Part shown: one piece after another, positions 39,218 to 51,286 of the stretch
Numbering within the stretch: position 1 is the first letter of the stretch
Layout of the letters: the number at the start of each line of letters is the position of its first letter
NCBI RefSeq assembly: GCF_000276665.1
Contig: NW_004955467.1
Coordinates: forward strand, 574,776-638,775
Source: Chinchilla lanigera
Taxonomy: Eukaryota > Chordata > Mammalia > Rodentia > Chinchillidae
DNA length: 64,000 nt
Direction of reading: 5' to 3'
Program-made: the position numbers and the translations under genes
The notes under the pieces: generated by a model
Database searches by the model: none
Told to the model about the DNA's origin: nothing
Seen by the model: only the letters and a program-made list of their open reading frames with translations

Positions 39218-41597
39218 ATTCTGACCTGAAGTGCCAGAGTGTCCAAGGACTTGCCCTGGGCACCCACTTGGGATATCCTTGTGTCCCTCCACCCATCTTC
39301 TCACTCTCTGCTGGGGGGATCCCAGGACCTGGGAGACAATGAGGCTTTGTGGCATGCCTCACCTCTGCTCAGACACCTGAGACATTACCTCATCTGGCCA
39401 GGCCTGCTGGGTGGAGCCACCCAGGAACAGGCCAGGAACAGCCCATGGGGCCGAAAATGGAGAGACTTTGCTGCAAGCCCCCTGTTGCCAAGCCCCAGCC
39501 GTGGGTGAGACTCAAGGTCAGGCGCAAGCCCTCAGTGTGCAGACAGAGAAACAAAAACCCAGAGAGGACCAGAGGCTTTGAATCACACAGCAAGCCAACA
39601 GCACAACTGCAGGCTACTTCTCGCATGGCTCCTGAGTCACCCTGAGGTGGAAATGCCGGCGCCCTGAGCCCTTCACTGGACAGAGCTGGGGTGGGGTGTG
39701 GAGGCTGGTGGCTGAGGAGGAGAGTGTGGTCGCAGCAGAGTATTGGGCTGGAAGCCACAGGATGCCTCAGAGCTGGCTGTGGTTGGCCACAGCTCACAGG
39801 GGAAGGCCTCCAAGATCTTTGTTCTGACCTCTGATCCCCAAGCGTGCTTTGTGTTGGGTACAAAGTCACGAGTGCTAATTGTCCTGGGCCGGGGCCAGCT
39901 TCCTGTTTAACTGGCTGTGTGTAGACAAGTATCCCATGGGCGGGGGGCTGGAGGGCTGTCTGGCAACAGAGGCTGATCCTTCTGGGCTGGGCCCAGCAGC
40001 AAGGTGGCTGTTCACCCCACGGCTGGGTGGGCATCACTTGAGGACTCCCGGGGGCCCACCCCCATCAGCCTCTGTGGACCCTGCTCTGGGGCTGCCCGGC
40101 CAGAAGGGCGGGGATGTTGGAGGGAGCCCAGCACAGGGCTGCAGTGGACACGCTGTCTCTCCAGTAGCCTCAGTCCCTGCACCCCCAGTCGTTTCACACA
40201 TCCTCCCCTGCACAGCCAGAAGTGTTCCTGACGTGCGGGTCCACCACAGCACTCTCCATTCTAACCTTCTCACGGCTCCAACTGCCCCGCCAAGCCCAGG
40301 CACTTAAGCAGGTGTAGGGTCTTTCATCAGCTTCCGGCTCAGCCCGCTCGGCAGGCTCCTGTACCCACCACGCCTCCCGAGGCACTCTCCGCTCTTGCAC
40401 AGCCTGCATCTCATGCCGGGCTTTGTATCCCTCCGCCTGCAAGCTTTGCCCTCCTACCCTGACCCATGCCATCCTTTCCCCGGAGTCCCCCTGGCCACCC
40501 TACGCCCAGGCTGCTTCCTCGGCGGTCCTGGCCACTCCTGAGGGTTTGTTACTCATCTGCCTCTTCTTACCTCCACGAGATCTTTGTCCCCATCACCACT
40601 GTGTCTGCCGCCAGGGCGCTCGGCAGGGGTCGTGAGCAAGCGAACATGTGGGCAGTTAATGAGCGGGGGCCAGTGAGTGGGTGAGGGGACAGGTCACAGC
40701 CCCATCTGACAAAGAATGTATCACTGCCAAGTGCCCGAAGGCAGTGCGCAGCTCCTAGGAGGGAGGGGGACTGCCATCAGAGGAGGTGTGCAAACAGGCC
40801 AGGCAGCATGCTCTTGTGAGGTTTCCTGTCCAGGGTGGGTATCAGATCCCTGGGGCCTGAGTTAAAACTGAAACGCCCAGCTTATCACACACTTCCTAAA
40901 TCAGACCCTGGGGGTCCAGGAGCCCTGGCATGGCTTGCACCAGACGAGCCCCAGGTTGTCTGTCCAGCTGAGGTCCCCCTTTGGGAGCCCTGGCTGTTCC
41001 TCCAGGCCTGGCTCTTGGCCTGTCTTCAGGTCTGCTGTGAGCCAGCACTGGCTCGCTGAGGGGAGGCAGCTAGCACCAGGCCCTCAGTCCCGGCCAGAGA
41101 TGCCCCACTGAGGAGAGAGGCCCCTCAGAGGCCAGGGCCAGGGAAAGACCAGCACTTGTACCTGCTCTGCCCCTCTCCTCTGGTCCCCCTCTCTAGGTCT
41201 CTGTTCCCTGCCTAGGTCCCTGAGGGCCTTTCCACCTGCCCCCTAGCCAGGCCACTCAAGTTCCTGAGGAAGCGGGCCTTGCTGACCATTTACCAACACC
41301 GTCCTGGGTGCCAGGCAGTGTTCTGGCCTTCAGGAAGCAGGGAGCTGGCTGTGAGTCCTGCCTGGAGGGAGCAGTGCCAGCAGGGACAAGGAGACAGGGT
41401 GTCAAGAACAGGGAGAGGCATGGCTGGTCAGGTACCTAGAAGGTTGACCCACATGGTGGTCAAGAGTGCAGGACCCAGATTGCTCAGGATGGGTCCTCTT
41501 CCTGCCCCTCACCACCTTCCTGCCTCTCTTGGTTGCAGAGTCCTCAGCTGTTCATGGGACCAGTATAAAAATCACCCTCTCCCTCAACATCTGATGT

Positions 41598-41721
41598 AGC
41601 CAGACACGATGGCATGTGCCTGTAGTCCCAGGCTGAGACTAAGGCAGGAGGATCTCTTGAGCCCTGGAGTTTGAGAACAGCTTGTGCACCATAGTGAGAC
41701 CCTGACTCAAAACCAAACAGA
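41598..41721 (+). repeat. B1/7SL-like SINE, diverged
   Basis: Sense 7SL-type words GTGCCTGTAGTCCCAGGCTG, AAGGCAGGAGGATCTCTTGA and ATAGTGAGACCCTGACTC. It seems older than the other B1 copies. Confidence 0.75.
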
Positions 41722-42074
41722 GTAGCGCATGCCAGTCTCCACTGCTGCCGCAGCACCTCCCAGACCGGCCTGGCCACACAGGCCTCGCTGCTCAGCGCTG
41801 CTCAGTGCTGTTCTGTAGACCAGCTTTGTCCTTTGGCCAAAGCTGAGTCCTTTCTGGCCCTGTCTCTTCACCGGTGTCAGGTCCCTCCGCCCCCGCCCTG
41901 TGTCCCGCTTGGGCCCTGTAGTTTCAGGAACACCACACCCGTTCTGCAGGCCTCACAGCCTCTTCTCCGTCCTCCGAAGCCCTCCTGGGTCCCCAGCGCT
42001 TTGCTGCCCCCACCCCTGGCCCCTGTGATTGACATTGTAATTGTCTAATTTGGCCTCCCTGTTCCCCAACGCAG

Positions 42075-42199
42075 AATCTCAGGGTGCGCAGCGGTGGGGG
42101 AACTGAGTTCTTCACCCGGTCGGCCACCAAGTTCAGAGGCGCCCTGGCCCAGAAGTTCATGTTTGTGGACGGAGACCGAGCAGTGTGCGGCTCCTACAG
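42075..42199 (+). CDS. FAM83G: FAM83G coding exon 3 (CK1-binding loop)
   Basis: 125 bp, residues 232 to 273 (last codon split): NLRVRSGGGTEFFTRSATKF then FMFVDGDRAVCGSY. The DGD motif includes Asp263, equivalent to human Asp262 required for CK1 alpha binding; Arg266 is the equivalent of human Arg265. Acceptor ACGCAG; donor GTGACT is weaker than the others. Confidence 0.96.
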
Positions 42200-42875
42200 G
42201 TGACTCTATGGGGGCTTGGGCGCATGGGGCCTCTGGTTCCCAGCTGGTTTCTGCCTTTAATCCTGATGTCTTATGCCCTGGTTATTCCCGTTTGTTGGTC
42301 TCCAGACTGCTGAAGTGTGTGTGTGGCTGGGCCTGCCTGCCTACCTCTGGAGGCAAGCAGAGGAGGGCTTTTGTCCAGGGTGACTGTTGCTGCAGCCCCA
42401 GTGTCACTGGCTTGGAGGTAGGGTACAGCCATGTCAGGGTGCACCTCCCCAAGCCTGCAGAGTGAGCATTCTCACAGCCATCTTCAGGGACACAGCCAGT
42501 TCTTCACATCTCATCACACAGGCTCCCCTGCAGTCACTCCCGGGGTTGGTGGTGGCAGAGTGCTTTGTGACGGCACTGGCCTTTAGGTGCTGGACTGAGA
42601 TTTCCATCTGCCTTGTGAATCTGGTGGTATAATGCTGTTTCCCTTTGCTGAAGTGGCCGCAGCTCCGTGGGAGTGACTGTTCTGAGCCCACAGCTGTGCT
42701 TGTGCTCTGCAACAGGCCCACAGTCGTAGTTGATGGTTACCGGCCTGGGGTGTGTGGCAGGCTCTCCAGATGCCTGCTGCAGTAGGGGCGGGGAAGGACT
42801 AGAGGAGGGGACTTGGGCCCAAGTGAGGCAGCAGGCCCTGTGTGCATGACTGGTGCCACCCTACCTCTATTGCAG

Positions 42876-44142
42876 CTTTACATGGTCGGCTGCGAGGACG
42901 GACCGGAACGTGATCTCTGTGCTGTCCGGCCAAGTGGTGGAGATGTTTGACCGGCAGTTCCAGGAGCTGTATCTCATGTCACAGGGTGTCAGCCTCAAGG
43001 ACATCCCCATGGAGAAGGAGCCGGAGCCGGAGCCTGTTGTGCTGCCTGCTGTGGTCCCCCTGGTGCCTGCAGGCTCTGTGGCTAAGAAGCTGGTCAACCC
43101 CAAGTACGCATTGGTCAAGGCCAAGAGCGTTGATGAGATTGCCAAGACCTCTTCCTCTGAGAAGCAGGCGGCCCAGATGCCCCCAGGACTGCGGGGCCCT
43201 GCCCTGGCTGAGCGGCCAGGTGACCCCCCTGAGTTGCCACTGCCTGTCCACCCAGGACTGCTCAACCTAGAGAGGGCCAACATGTTCGACTACCTGCCCA
43301 CATGGGTGGAGCCAGACCCCGAGCCTGGCAGTGACATCCTGGGCTACATTAACATCATCGACCCCAGCATTTGGAACCCCCAGCCCAGCCAGATGAACCG
43401 CATCAAGATCCGCGACACGGCCCATGCCAGCACCCAGCACCAGCTGTGGAAGCAGAGTCAGGAGGCCCGCCCCTCCCCAGGGCCCAGCAACCCCAAAGAC
43501 AAGGTTCCAGCTGAGAATGGCTTCCCCCAGGAGGACCTTGAGCCACAGCCTCCAGTGCCCAAGCCCCGGACGGTCCCTGTGGCAGAGCTACTTGCACAGG
43601 ATGGCAAAGATGGTGATCTGCTTGCCCAGGATGGTGTTGACTGGGCCCTGGAGGAGACAACCCCAAATGGGACAGACCTTGGAGTGTCCAGGACAGTGGA
43701 CTCAGACCAGGCCCTGCTCCAGCAGCACCTGTCTGTGACCCAGGATGACCCTAATGGCCTGGGAGCAGGGCTCCCAAATGGGCTGGATGGGGAAGAGGAG
43801 GAGGAAGATGATGATGACTATGTGACCCTCAGTGACCAGGACAGCCTCTCAGGCAGCTCCAGCTGTGGCCCTGGTCCCCGGCGGCCCTCGGTGGCCTCTT
43901 CCATGTCAGATGAATACTTCGAGGTAAGGGAGCGCTCAGTCCCTCTCCGGAGGCGCCACTCAGAGCAGATGACCAATGGGCCAGCCCAACTACCCCACCG
44001 ACAGCTGAGTGCCCCCCACATAACCCGAGGGACCTTTGCTGGACCCCAGACTGGCTCCCCGTGGGCACAAGGTCGAGCGAAAGAAGAGTCAGACACATCG
44101 AGGAGGACGCAGGCCCAGCGCTCTGGGGACAAGGAGGCACAG
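42876..44142 (+). CDS. FAM83G: FAM83G coding exon 4 (end of DUF1669 and long tail)
   Basis: 1267 bp, residues 273-695. It opens with FTWSAARTDRNVISVLSGQV, then MFDRQF, which carries the FxxxF pair Phe297/Phe301 and ends DUF1669. Next come a proline/glutamate-rich stretch, the conserved NPKYALVKAKSVDEIAK and DILGYINIIDPSIWNPQPSQ segments, a local LLAQDG duplication, an acidic EEEEEDDDDYVTLSDQDS run, and the basic VPLRRRHSEQ and RRQLSAPHITRG-like phospho-site motifs. The frame reads open before 42876, but that part is intron: the acceptor is CTATTGCAG. Donor GTGGGT at 44143. Confidence 0.96.
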
Positions 44143-44650
44143 GTGGGTCAGGCCCCTTGCATCAGGGGTCCTGGGGGTCCCTCACTGCAGAAGCCTGAGA
44201 GCCCAGAGCTGCCACTGCTCTGGGATACCATGCCCCGGGTTCAGAGGGGCATCTGATGAAAAGGGATGGGTAGGAACCACACAGGGCTTCATAACAGGCT
44301 GTTATCATGCTGGGGACTCAAGCAGCTGAAGGAAATACACATTTCTACACCTGGGGTTCTAGGATTTTGATGATGCCTATCATGTGGGTAGCACAGTCCC
44401 GAGGCTGCAGACAGGGACGGGAATGGCTGGGCTCAGAGATGTCCCTTTACACAAGGTCACAGCTCTAAGTGGTCCTTGTCTGAACCTTGTGCCAAGCCAC
44501 CTCAGTGTTGGTGCCTTTGTGGCTCTGTTGCCCATGGTGGGCCACAGTTTATGTGCTTCTTTTGCCTCTCCTCCTGGTGGTCTTTGTAGGACAAGGCCTT
44601 GGAACATGGGCACCCTGCAGCCCCACCTCAGCACCCAGATCCTATCCTAC

Positions 44651-44786
44651 CTGGAAATAGTGCGCGGCTGATCATGCCTGGCATGATCATCAGACCCATG
44701 GGCAGCATCTTGAGGTAGCTGGCAAGGATGGAGCCTGCCTTGGCATGGTTCAAGTTCCGGGCTGACAGTGACCGCTGCACGATGAC
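44651..44786 (-). CDS. SLC5A10: SLC5A10 exon 9
   Basis: 136 bp, about residues 283-328: [20 protein letters not shown], then [20 protein letters not shown] and RALFP. The Lys in YLKMLPM aligns with SGLT1 Lys321, part of the sugar site. Acceptor CCCACAG; donor GTAGGA. It lies inside the last intron of the opposite-strand FAM83G. Confidence 0.96.
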
Positions 44787-46558
44787 CTGTGGGTGGGGTG
44801 AGAGGGAGTAGGTCCAAGCCCTTCTGGATACCTGGGGCAGGATTTCTCCCTGGTGGGCCTTGGGTGGTTTGAGACGGGACATGGTCTTGTCAGCCCTGGA
44901 CCTAACCTGGATAATCATAGAACCCTGACACCTGAGGGACACGGACACCTGAAGAAGGGCTTGCCCCAGCTGGCAAGTATATTTTTTCCCAGGAACTCAG
45001 TCTGCCCATCAACCCAGCCGAGGAAGCATGGTCCTGCCCAGCCCTCTGCCCCAGCAGTTGTTAGGGATGGAGAAGGTGCTGGGTAGGATGGCGTCAAGGG
45101 CACCACTCTCCATCCTCATTTCCTGGACCCTCATGCAAGTGGGATATACATGCATGCTGGTGCCAGGAGCAGACATCGGTGCCAGCTGTGTTGGGAATTT
45201 TCAGACCGAGGACTTGGGGAGCTTCAGCTCAGTAGAGGAGGGATTCCTCAGTAGAGGAATCACTCAGAGATTCCTAAGGACACTGAGGTCTCTGGGGACT
45301 TTAGGCAAATCCTAAAAGACTCAGTTTCTAGATCTGTAGAATGGGAGGACGTGAGATCTGTAATTTAGACTGGTGACATCTGAGATTCTTCCCAGCTCTG
45401 ATATGATTCTGCTTTTTTTTAAAAAGTAGCCTGGGTGTATATTTCAGTGATAGAACATTTGGGTCCTTGGATTTTATTCCTAGCTGCACAAAAACAAAGC
45501 AACCCAACTGTAACTCTTTTTAAATGGCCTTGTTGAGGCATAATTCATAGACCCTATGGTTTCCCCTTTAAAGGCAATTACTCTAATTTTTTTTTTAACT
45601 ATGTTCACGGTCGTACAGTCTAGACCTCTAAAATGTATTTTTCCTGTGCTGTTCCATGGTTTAAATCACTACCTGCAGTACAGGAGTGGGACTGTGTGTG
45701 GTTCTAGCTCTTTCCCAAGCATGCTGGCTCGACAGTTGCTCCCAGCGCTGACTCCTTGGAAGGAGCTCTCCTGGGACGCTCGTTACAGACGAAAAGCCGG
45801 CCAGAGGTGCTGCCATGGAGACGCAGGCAGCTGACTGCTGTCCTGCTTCTCCTCTAGCTTGTTGTGACCTGGGAGAAGTCAGTGCCGCACTCCGAGCCAG
45901 TTTCCCATCTGGACAGGAGGGCACGGGGAAGCCTGTCCAGGCTCTTTTGGCCCGGCCCGCTCTTACGGCTGCTGGAACCTTGGGCCCCAGTCACCATTTA
46001 AGGGAAGCCTGCACGTTTGTCCTCTACTGCTGGCAGGGGTATTGGTCGTTCCTTACTTCATCCTGTGCTCACAGCAGCTAGGGACAGGCACTGCGCCCTG
46101 GGGAAACTGAGGCTAACTTTCTGTGAGCCCTGAGACCCATCAGGAGGGCAGCAGTCCCCCTTCCTGAGTCAGGCATGGGACTGGGACCCTTTCCTCGATG
46201 TCAGTGAGCTGCCGCGTCAGAGCACTTCTGCCCAGGGTGTGCAGTCCCAGCTTTGTTCTCCCTCCTGTGGGGCTGCTGCCTTGTCCCAGATTTGGCCATT
46301 TTATCTCACTGAACTTCTGCCTTCCGTTGCAAATTGGGTTACTATCCCCAGCCCAAGGGTTGTTGAAAGGACTAAGGCTGCCTGTGGAAGGCCTAGCTCT
46401 TCCTGGCTTGCCCAGGGCTTTGCTAGATGTGGTTCTTAGTGAATCTCAGTCTTCCCTTGGGGTGTGACTGCCAGCCAGCCACAGCTGGGTTGCGGTTACT
46501 GCTAGGGTTGAGTGGTTACCACTGGCCTGGAGGAAGATGCTCCATCTTACACCACAAC

Positions 46559-46703
46559 TTTTTTTTGAGACACGGTCTCGCTATGCAGTTCAGGCTGACC
46601 TTGAGCTCACTTTGTAGCCCAGGCTGGTCTCAAACTCGCAACGATCCTCCTGCCTCAGCCTCCGGAGTGCTGGGATTACAGGTGTGCACCACCACACCTG
46701 GCT
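46559..46703 (-). repeat. B1-type SINE
   Basis: Reversed B1: TTTTTTGAGACACGGTCTCG, TTGTAGCCCAGGCTGG, GCACCACCACACCTGGC. TACACCACAAC before and TACACCACACC after look like its target-site duplication. Confidence 0.92.
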
Positions 46704-46928
46704 ACACCACACCTTCTGCAGGAGACCAGGGACCCAAGAGCCAAGAGACCTGAGAGCCTTCAGAGCTGGCAGGACCTGAGGAGGTGATCCTGTCTGCACA
46801 CTGCTTTGTTTTGCAGATGGGACTTTGAGGCTGGGCAGGGGAAAGGGGGTCATGGCAGAGTTTAGGCGAGAACCAGGCCAAAGCTGTGTCCTCTGACCTG
46901 CACTTCATTTGCTACTGATTTTTGTTTT

Positions 46929-47056
46929 GGAATTTTTTTTTTAAATTGAGACAGGGTTTCACTGTGCAGTTCAGGCTGGCTTTGAACTGGCTGCAGTCTT
47001 CCTGCTTCAGCCTCCCAAATGCTGAGATTACAGGCAAGTGCCACCATCCCAAGCTG
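46929..47056 (-). repeat. B1-type SINE, diverged
   Basis: Reversed B1 with an internal deletion: TTGAGACAGGGTTTCACTG, CAGTTCAGGCTGGC, CAAGTGCCACCATCCCAAGC. Confidence 0.85.
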
Positions 47057-48419
47057 TTTGGGATTATAGAACTGTCATTTACTGTGCATGAGCCTGAAGA
47101 TAATGAAAAGTACAAAGACAAAACAAAAATTGCCATGATCCCAGCATCCTGAATAGACTGGAGTCAGACCCCTAGGTATCCCAAAAGTCCTTGGGTGCTA
47201 GTAAGAGCCACTCAGAGACGAGGGAAGCTTGAGCAGCACCAGAGCCACCAGGGCTGCTTCGAGGGGGGCTGGACCAAGGGCCCATATACTCTAGGCTGCC
47301 CCAGGGAGAGGGAGGAGGACAGGAGGCAAGACTGGGGCCCTGTGATCAGCCCTGAAAGCTGGCTGGTGCTCTGACCACCTGGGGGGTCTGCAGGGTCCCG
47401 TCTCTGCCTCCTGGGTTGTCCTGTCTGGGCCTCGGGCACCTTATCTATGCAGTGAAGCCTGTGCAGCCCCGACCTAAGGCCAGGCTTCCTGCTGACTCAT
47501 TGTCTTCATGGGAGAATACCCTGAATGGTGTCCCACCCAGACGCTTGTGCCTTGCCAGGCTGCGCTTCTTGGGAAGGCGCAGGAGGTGGCTGGGGTGAAG
47601 GGTTCAGCCTAGCCAGGGTGCCCACACACTAGCACACCCTTCACTGCCACATTTCCACAACCTGGGCTGGCCCTCAGCCATCCTGGGACCCACGCTGGGA
47701 GCCACCTTCTTCCCTGGAAATCCAGGAAGGAGGCATAGGCAGTGGAAGAATCTAGGGCATGCCAGTTGGAGAGAAGCCCTGCTTAGGGGCAACATGTTAC
47801 ATATGGGGAAACTGAGGCTGTCTCCCAAAGCACCTGACACCTCCCTGCCTAGATCACTTGCCACTCGGGGAACCTAGGGAGACCTCTGGGTACACACCAA
47901 CAGAACCAGGAAAGGCGCTTTCCCTGGTGCACATCTGGCCGTCTCTGGGCCTCAGTGTCCCAGCTCGTGAATGGGGCTGGCCTGGCTGCCTCACAGGGAA
48001 GGTGGGAGGCACTGAGCACCCACACATTAGTGTCAGTGGCTGCCTGAGGTCTGCTGGCCTTGGTGAGGGTTCCCCTGGGGCTGGCCCTGGAGGCGTGGAT
48101 GGGGTAGAAGAGAGGAAAGCTCTGCCTGCAGCCACCCCTTTCGATCTTTTCCAACCCCGTCCAGCCTGTACTGCATGGATAGAAGAGGCGGGGGTGGGGG
48201 CCCTGAGGAAAGGTGGCCGGAGCTCGCTTTACTGTAATCACACAGGGCAGGATGACTGCTTGTGACAGATGAGGAGATGGACACAGAGTGACTGGCCCCT
48301 TGTTGAGAGAACCAGGAGGGAAGTGCATGCTTGTGAGAGTCTCTTGCACGGGACGGAGGAGCAGAGGGCTGCCCTGCCCAGCACTCAAAGGCCCTCATGC
48401 TCTGCTCTCTTTTTCCCAG

Positions 48420-48791
48420 GGCCAGCACCTCCACCGCTATGGGGGCCCTGCCTCGAAGACCCCAGGACCCCCCCGCTACCGCCCTGCTGCTGATGGCACC
48501 CAGAGCTCTCCAAGGAAAGCTGGCCTGGTTATGGGAGGGCCCCACCCCTGGCAGCCCAAGACTGGCCCAATAGCCCGTGTACTGCCCAATCCTGGGAGCC
48601 CAAGGCCAGCGCGGAACACCTACATCCTGGCTGATGGCAGGGCTGCTGATGAGTATCCAAGTCCCTTCGGAATCCCGTACTCCAAACTGTCCCAGTCAAA
48701 GCACCTAAAGGCCAAGTCAAGTGGCAGCCAGTGGGCCTCATCCGATTCTAAGCGGAGGGCCCAGGCCCCCCGGGACCAAAAGGACCCCTAG
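48420..48791 (+). CDS. FAM83G: FAM83G last coding exon and stop
   Basis: 372 bp, residues 696-818 and TAG at 48789-48791. The acceptor is TTTTTCCCAG. After a variable region it ends with the conserved [19 protein letters not shown] and [19 protein letters not shown] tail finishing KDP, as in human. Only 72 bp separate its stop from SLC5A10 exon 8 on the other strand. Confidence 0.96.
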   Translation, partial: GQHLHRYGGPASKTPGPPRYRPAADGTQSSPRKAGLVMGGPHPWQPKTGPIARVLPNPGSPRPARNTYILADGRAADEYPSPFGIPYSKLSQSKHLKAKSSGSQWASSDSKRRAQAPRDQKDP

Positions 48792-48863
48792 GAGCCCAGC
48801 CTGGGCTGGGCCCACCAGAGTCTGCTCTGGAGGGGAGGGGGGGCGGCTGATGCTGACACTCAC

Positions 48864-49069
48864 CTGGTCGGTGCACCAGTACCAGGTGGCCATGATGGTT
48901 AGGCCGAAGGTCATTCCAGTCCATGGGAGGTCCCCTGTGTGGGGGTCCCGAAACATGTGCATGGCGTCTGCACGTGGCAGGTGGCAGGTGGTGTTGGCAA
49001 TGGTCCTGGAGGGTATGGCCCGGGCATACACTGCTTCTAGCTGTTCATAACCACCAATCTGGGCAAAAG
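48864..49069 (-). CDS. SLC5A10: SLC5A10 exon 8 (sugar-site Tyr-Trp)
   Basis: 206 bp, about residues 214-282: [20 protein letters not shown], the N-glycosylation sequon in IANTTCHLP, then [20 protein letters not shown] and ATWYWCTDQ. The Tyr-Trp of TWYWC matches SGLT1 Tyr290/Trp291 in the sugar site. Acceptor CTGCAG; donor GTGAGT. Confidence 0.96.
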
Positions 49070-49582
49070 CTGCAGGGGGCAGGTGAGACAGGGACCATGT
49101 AGTGGTTGGCGGCCCTGACTGCAGCTCTCATCAGCCTCATCTCACAGGTAACTTCATAAAACATCAAACTGGAGTGTTTCCCACCTTGCCTTTCCTGGTA
49201 TTTGGAAAGGTGTGGTGAGTAGGGGGTTTAGAAAACAAGGTGAATTTAAAATAACTATTTTATTTGTATTTAAAATAATACTATTAAATAAGCATTTTGC
49301 ACGTGGGCACCGTGGTATCCTGTTGGCCAGGTGGAAATCACTGCTGGTCTTCAGATGCCTGTTGGCCTCAGGTAAGGGATTCTCTGGCACTCAAGGAAGC
49401 AAAAATCGTTTTTCTTGGCATCCTGAGGACCTGCCTGAGGCACGTGAAGTGTTAAAGTCCTGCCCTGGGCTTACAGAAGAGTGTAATTCCGGTAGAGCTA
49501 AGAACAGCTAGTGGTGACGTGGCTCCTTCCAGGCCACACTCAGCCTACTGGGCAGGAGAGGCTGCAGCCAGGTGGCTTTCCC

Positions 49583-49740
49583 CTTTTTTATTTTTGGTCT
49601 TTTTGAGATAGGGTCTCCCTATACAGTTCAGGCTGGCCTTGAGCTCACTTTGTAGTCCAGGCTGGTCTCGAACTCGAAACAGTCCTCCTGCCTCAGCCTC
49701 CCAAGTGCTGAGATTATAGGCGTCTGCCACCACGCGCAGC
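49583..49740 (-). repeat. B1-type SINE
   Basis: Reversed B1: TCTTTTTGAGATAGGGTCTC, TTGTAGTCCAGGCTGG, TGCCACCACGCGCAGC. Confidence 0.93.
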
Positions 49741-49844
49741 TAGGGGTCTTTTCTCTTGAGTCCAGAGCACATCTGTTCTCTCACTGCTCCTGTCTACCTC
49801 AGGGTGAGGGCTCTGCATAGCCAAGCTCTGGCCTGACTGTGGCT

Positions 49845-50165
49845 TTGCTGTGTGTGTGGTCATTCTCTGGTCACAACCAGACTGGGCCTGGTTGTCTGGG
49901 TCCCTGATCTGAGAAAGGAAGCCTGCGGATAGGAAAATCCACCTCTGCCCCAGGCCCTTAGACCAGCAGGATATGGAAGAAGGATCCCAGTGCAGGATCT
50001 GCGTTTGGACCAGGAGTCTTTGAAGCTCAGAGCAAACATACAAATGCTGCAAGGGTTAGAGATTGCTCAACCACACATTCTCAGACCCTGAGCCTGGAAG
50101 TCTTTAAAGGCTTCTGTTTACCCTCTGTGGGCTCCTCCCAGCTCAGCTTGCCTGCTTCCAGGGAT
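49845..50165 (+). repeat. Direct duplication, copy 1
   Basis: About 320 bp nearly identical to 51387-51702. Shared wording includes GAGAAAGGAAGCCTG, ATCCCAGTGCAGGATCTGCG and GGGTTAGAGATTGCTCAACC. The few differences include a 5-bp indel near the left end. It lies in the SLC5A10 intron between exons 7 and 8. Confidence 0.95.
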
Positions 50166-50597
50166 GGGAAACTCACTACCTCCTGGGACTGCCCTATGAG
50201 CTTTTTTGTTTGTTCAGACTGGCATTGACAATGTCTAAACTCCCCTTTTATAGCCTTTGTCTTGCAGGAGGCTGCATCACCTGTTAGGAGTTTGTACATG
50301 ATTTTGAACAATTGGAGGTGACGCCCAAGCAGTTCTGTGGTCTCCTAATTGTGTGCTCCACACCCGTCTGTCAAGCCCCAAGCCAGGGCAGGCATGGCCA
50401 GCTCTATGCTCCTGAGTCAGCTTCTCTCCAGTGTGCAGTTGGCAAGAGCTGGGCAGTGAGGGCAGGCAGGAGGCAGGCATGCAGTGTCCATCACTGCAGG
50501 GGGCCAACAGGGAGGACTGCCTAGTGGCTTGACCTCATGAGCCCCATAAGTGCTGGGACAGCCCCACCCCACTGTGGACTGAGGCTCCAGTCCTCAC

Positions 50598-50678
50598 CTT
50601 TGATGGCTAGGATGACAGCCCCCACTACCATGATGATTGTCTGCAGGGCATCCGTGTAGATCACCGTGGCCAGGCCAC
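50598..50678 (-). CDS. SLC5A10: SLC5A10 exon 7
   Basis: 81 bp, about residues 187-214: [20 protein letters not shown] and VILAIKA (the last codon is completed by exon 8). Acceptor CTTGCAG; donor GTGAGG. Human has AAV and LIM where this has ATV and IIM, conservative changes in the membrane helix. Confidence 0.95.
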
Positions 50679-50921
50679 CTGCAAGGGAATAAGGTAGCTG
50701 AAGGGGCTCCCCTGGCTTTGAGGGAGGTGGGACCTAGGAGGCAACTCGCAGAGCTTTTGATAGGTAAACTGAGCAGAAGCACCAGCACCTGCAGTCATAT
50801 CCCTAATCCTAGGACTCCCTGGAGCTTGTGGGAGGAAATGGCTCTCCACCTCCCGCATACATCCCCTGGTTTCCATGGAGCCATGGGGTGGTGGGCAGGC
50901 CCTCCCTGTGGTGGCACATAC

Positions 50922-51027
50922 CTGCAATTGTGTACAGGGCTGTGATGAAGAGTGTGAGGATGGTGGAGAGGTAGAAGTTCCATCCCAGGCAGATGTGCAC
51001 AAAGAGGGCCCCGGCGTACAGGTCAAT
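50922..51027 (-). CDS. SLC5A10: SLC5A10 exon 6
   Basis: 106 bp, about residues 152-187: [20 protein letters not shown] then [16 protein letters not shown]. It is a membrane helix pair, near-identical to human. Acceptor CTCCTGCAG; donor GTATGT. It leaves one base that joins exon 7 to make the Gly codon. Confidence 0.95.
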
Positions 51028-51280
51028 CTGCAGGAGGACAGAGTCCAAGCACAGGTTGGAGTTTACTGTGAGCCCCAGGGCTCGGAGCCCAGATGCTGCT
51101 ACTGACTGGCCATGTGACCCAGGTGAGGCCCTCTCTGGGCCTGGGTGTCCCATGGATGAAGAAGGGAGACCTTTGCCTGCCTGCCTACCCATATCTGGGG
51201 CTGTTTTGAGGATGGGAGGAAGAGCTGGCTGTGGACAGCTGTGTGCTGTGTTCAGATGTACAGGGAACATTACTGTCATT

Positions 51281-51286
51281 AATAAA
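51281..51286 (+). terminator. FAM83G: Candidate polyadenylation signal for FAM83G
   Basis: Canonical AATAAA followed about 26 bp later by a GT-rich element (TGTGTTGTT). It is the clearest such pair on the plus strand within 3 kb after the FAM83G stop. Confidence 0.55.

Larger units (their letters stand above)
44143..48419 (+). other. Last FAM83G intron, containing antisense SLC5A10 exon 9
   Basis: 4.3 kb. Besides SLC5A10 exon 9 (minus strand) it holds two B1-type SINEs at 46.6-47.1 kb, a degraded ID-like patch near 45420-45500, and unique sequence. Confidence 0.75.

Noticed and set aside
42853..42875. Upstream ATG that would extend FAM83G coding exon 4 at its 5' side
   Set aside because: These bases include the CTATTGCAG acceptor; the frame here is intronic, and the exon begins at 42876 in phase with exon 3.
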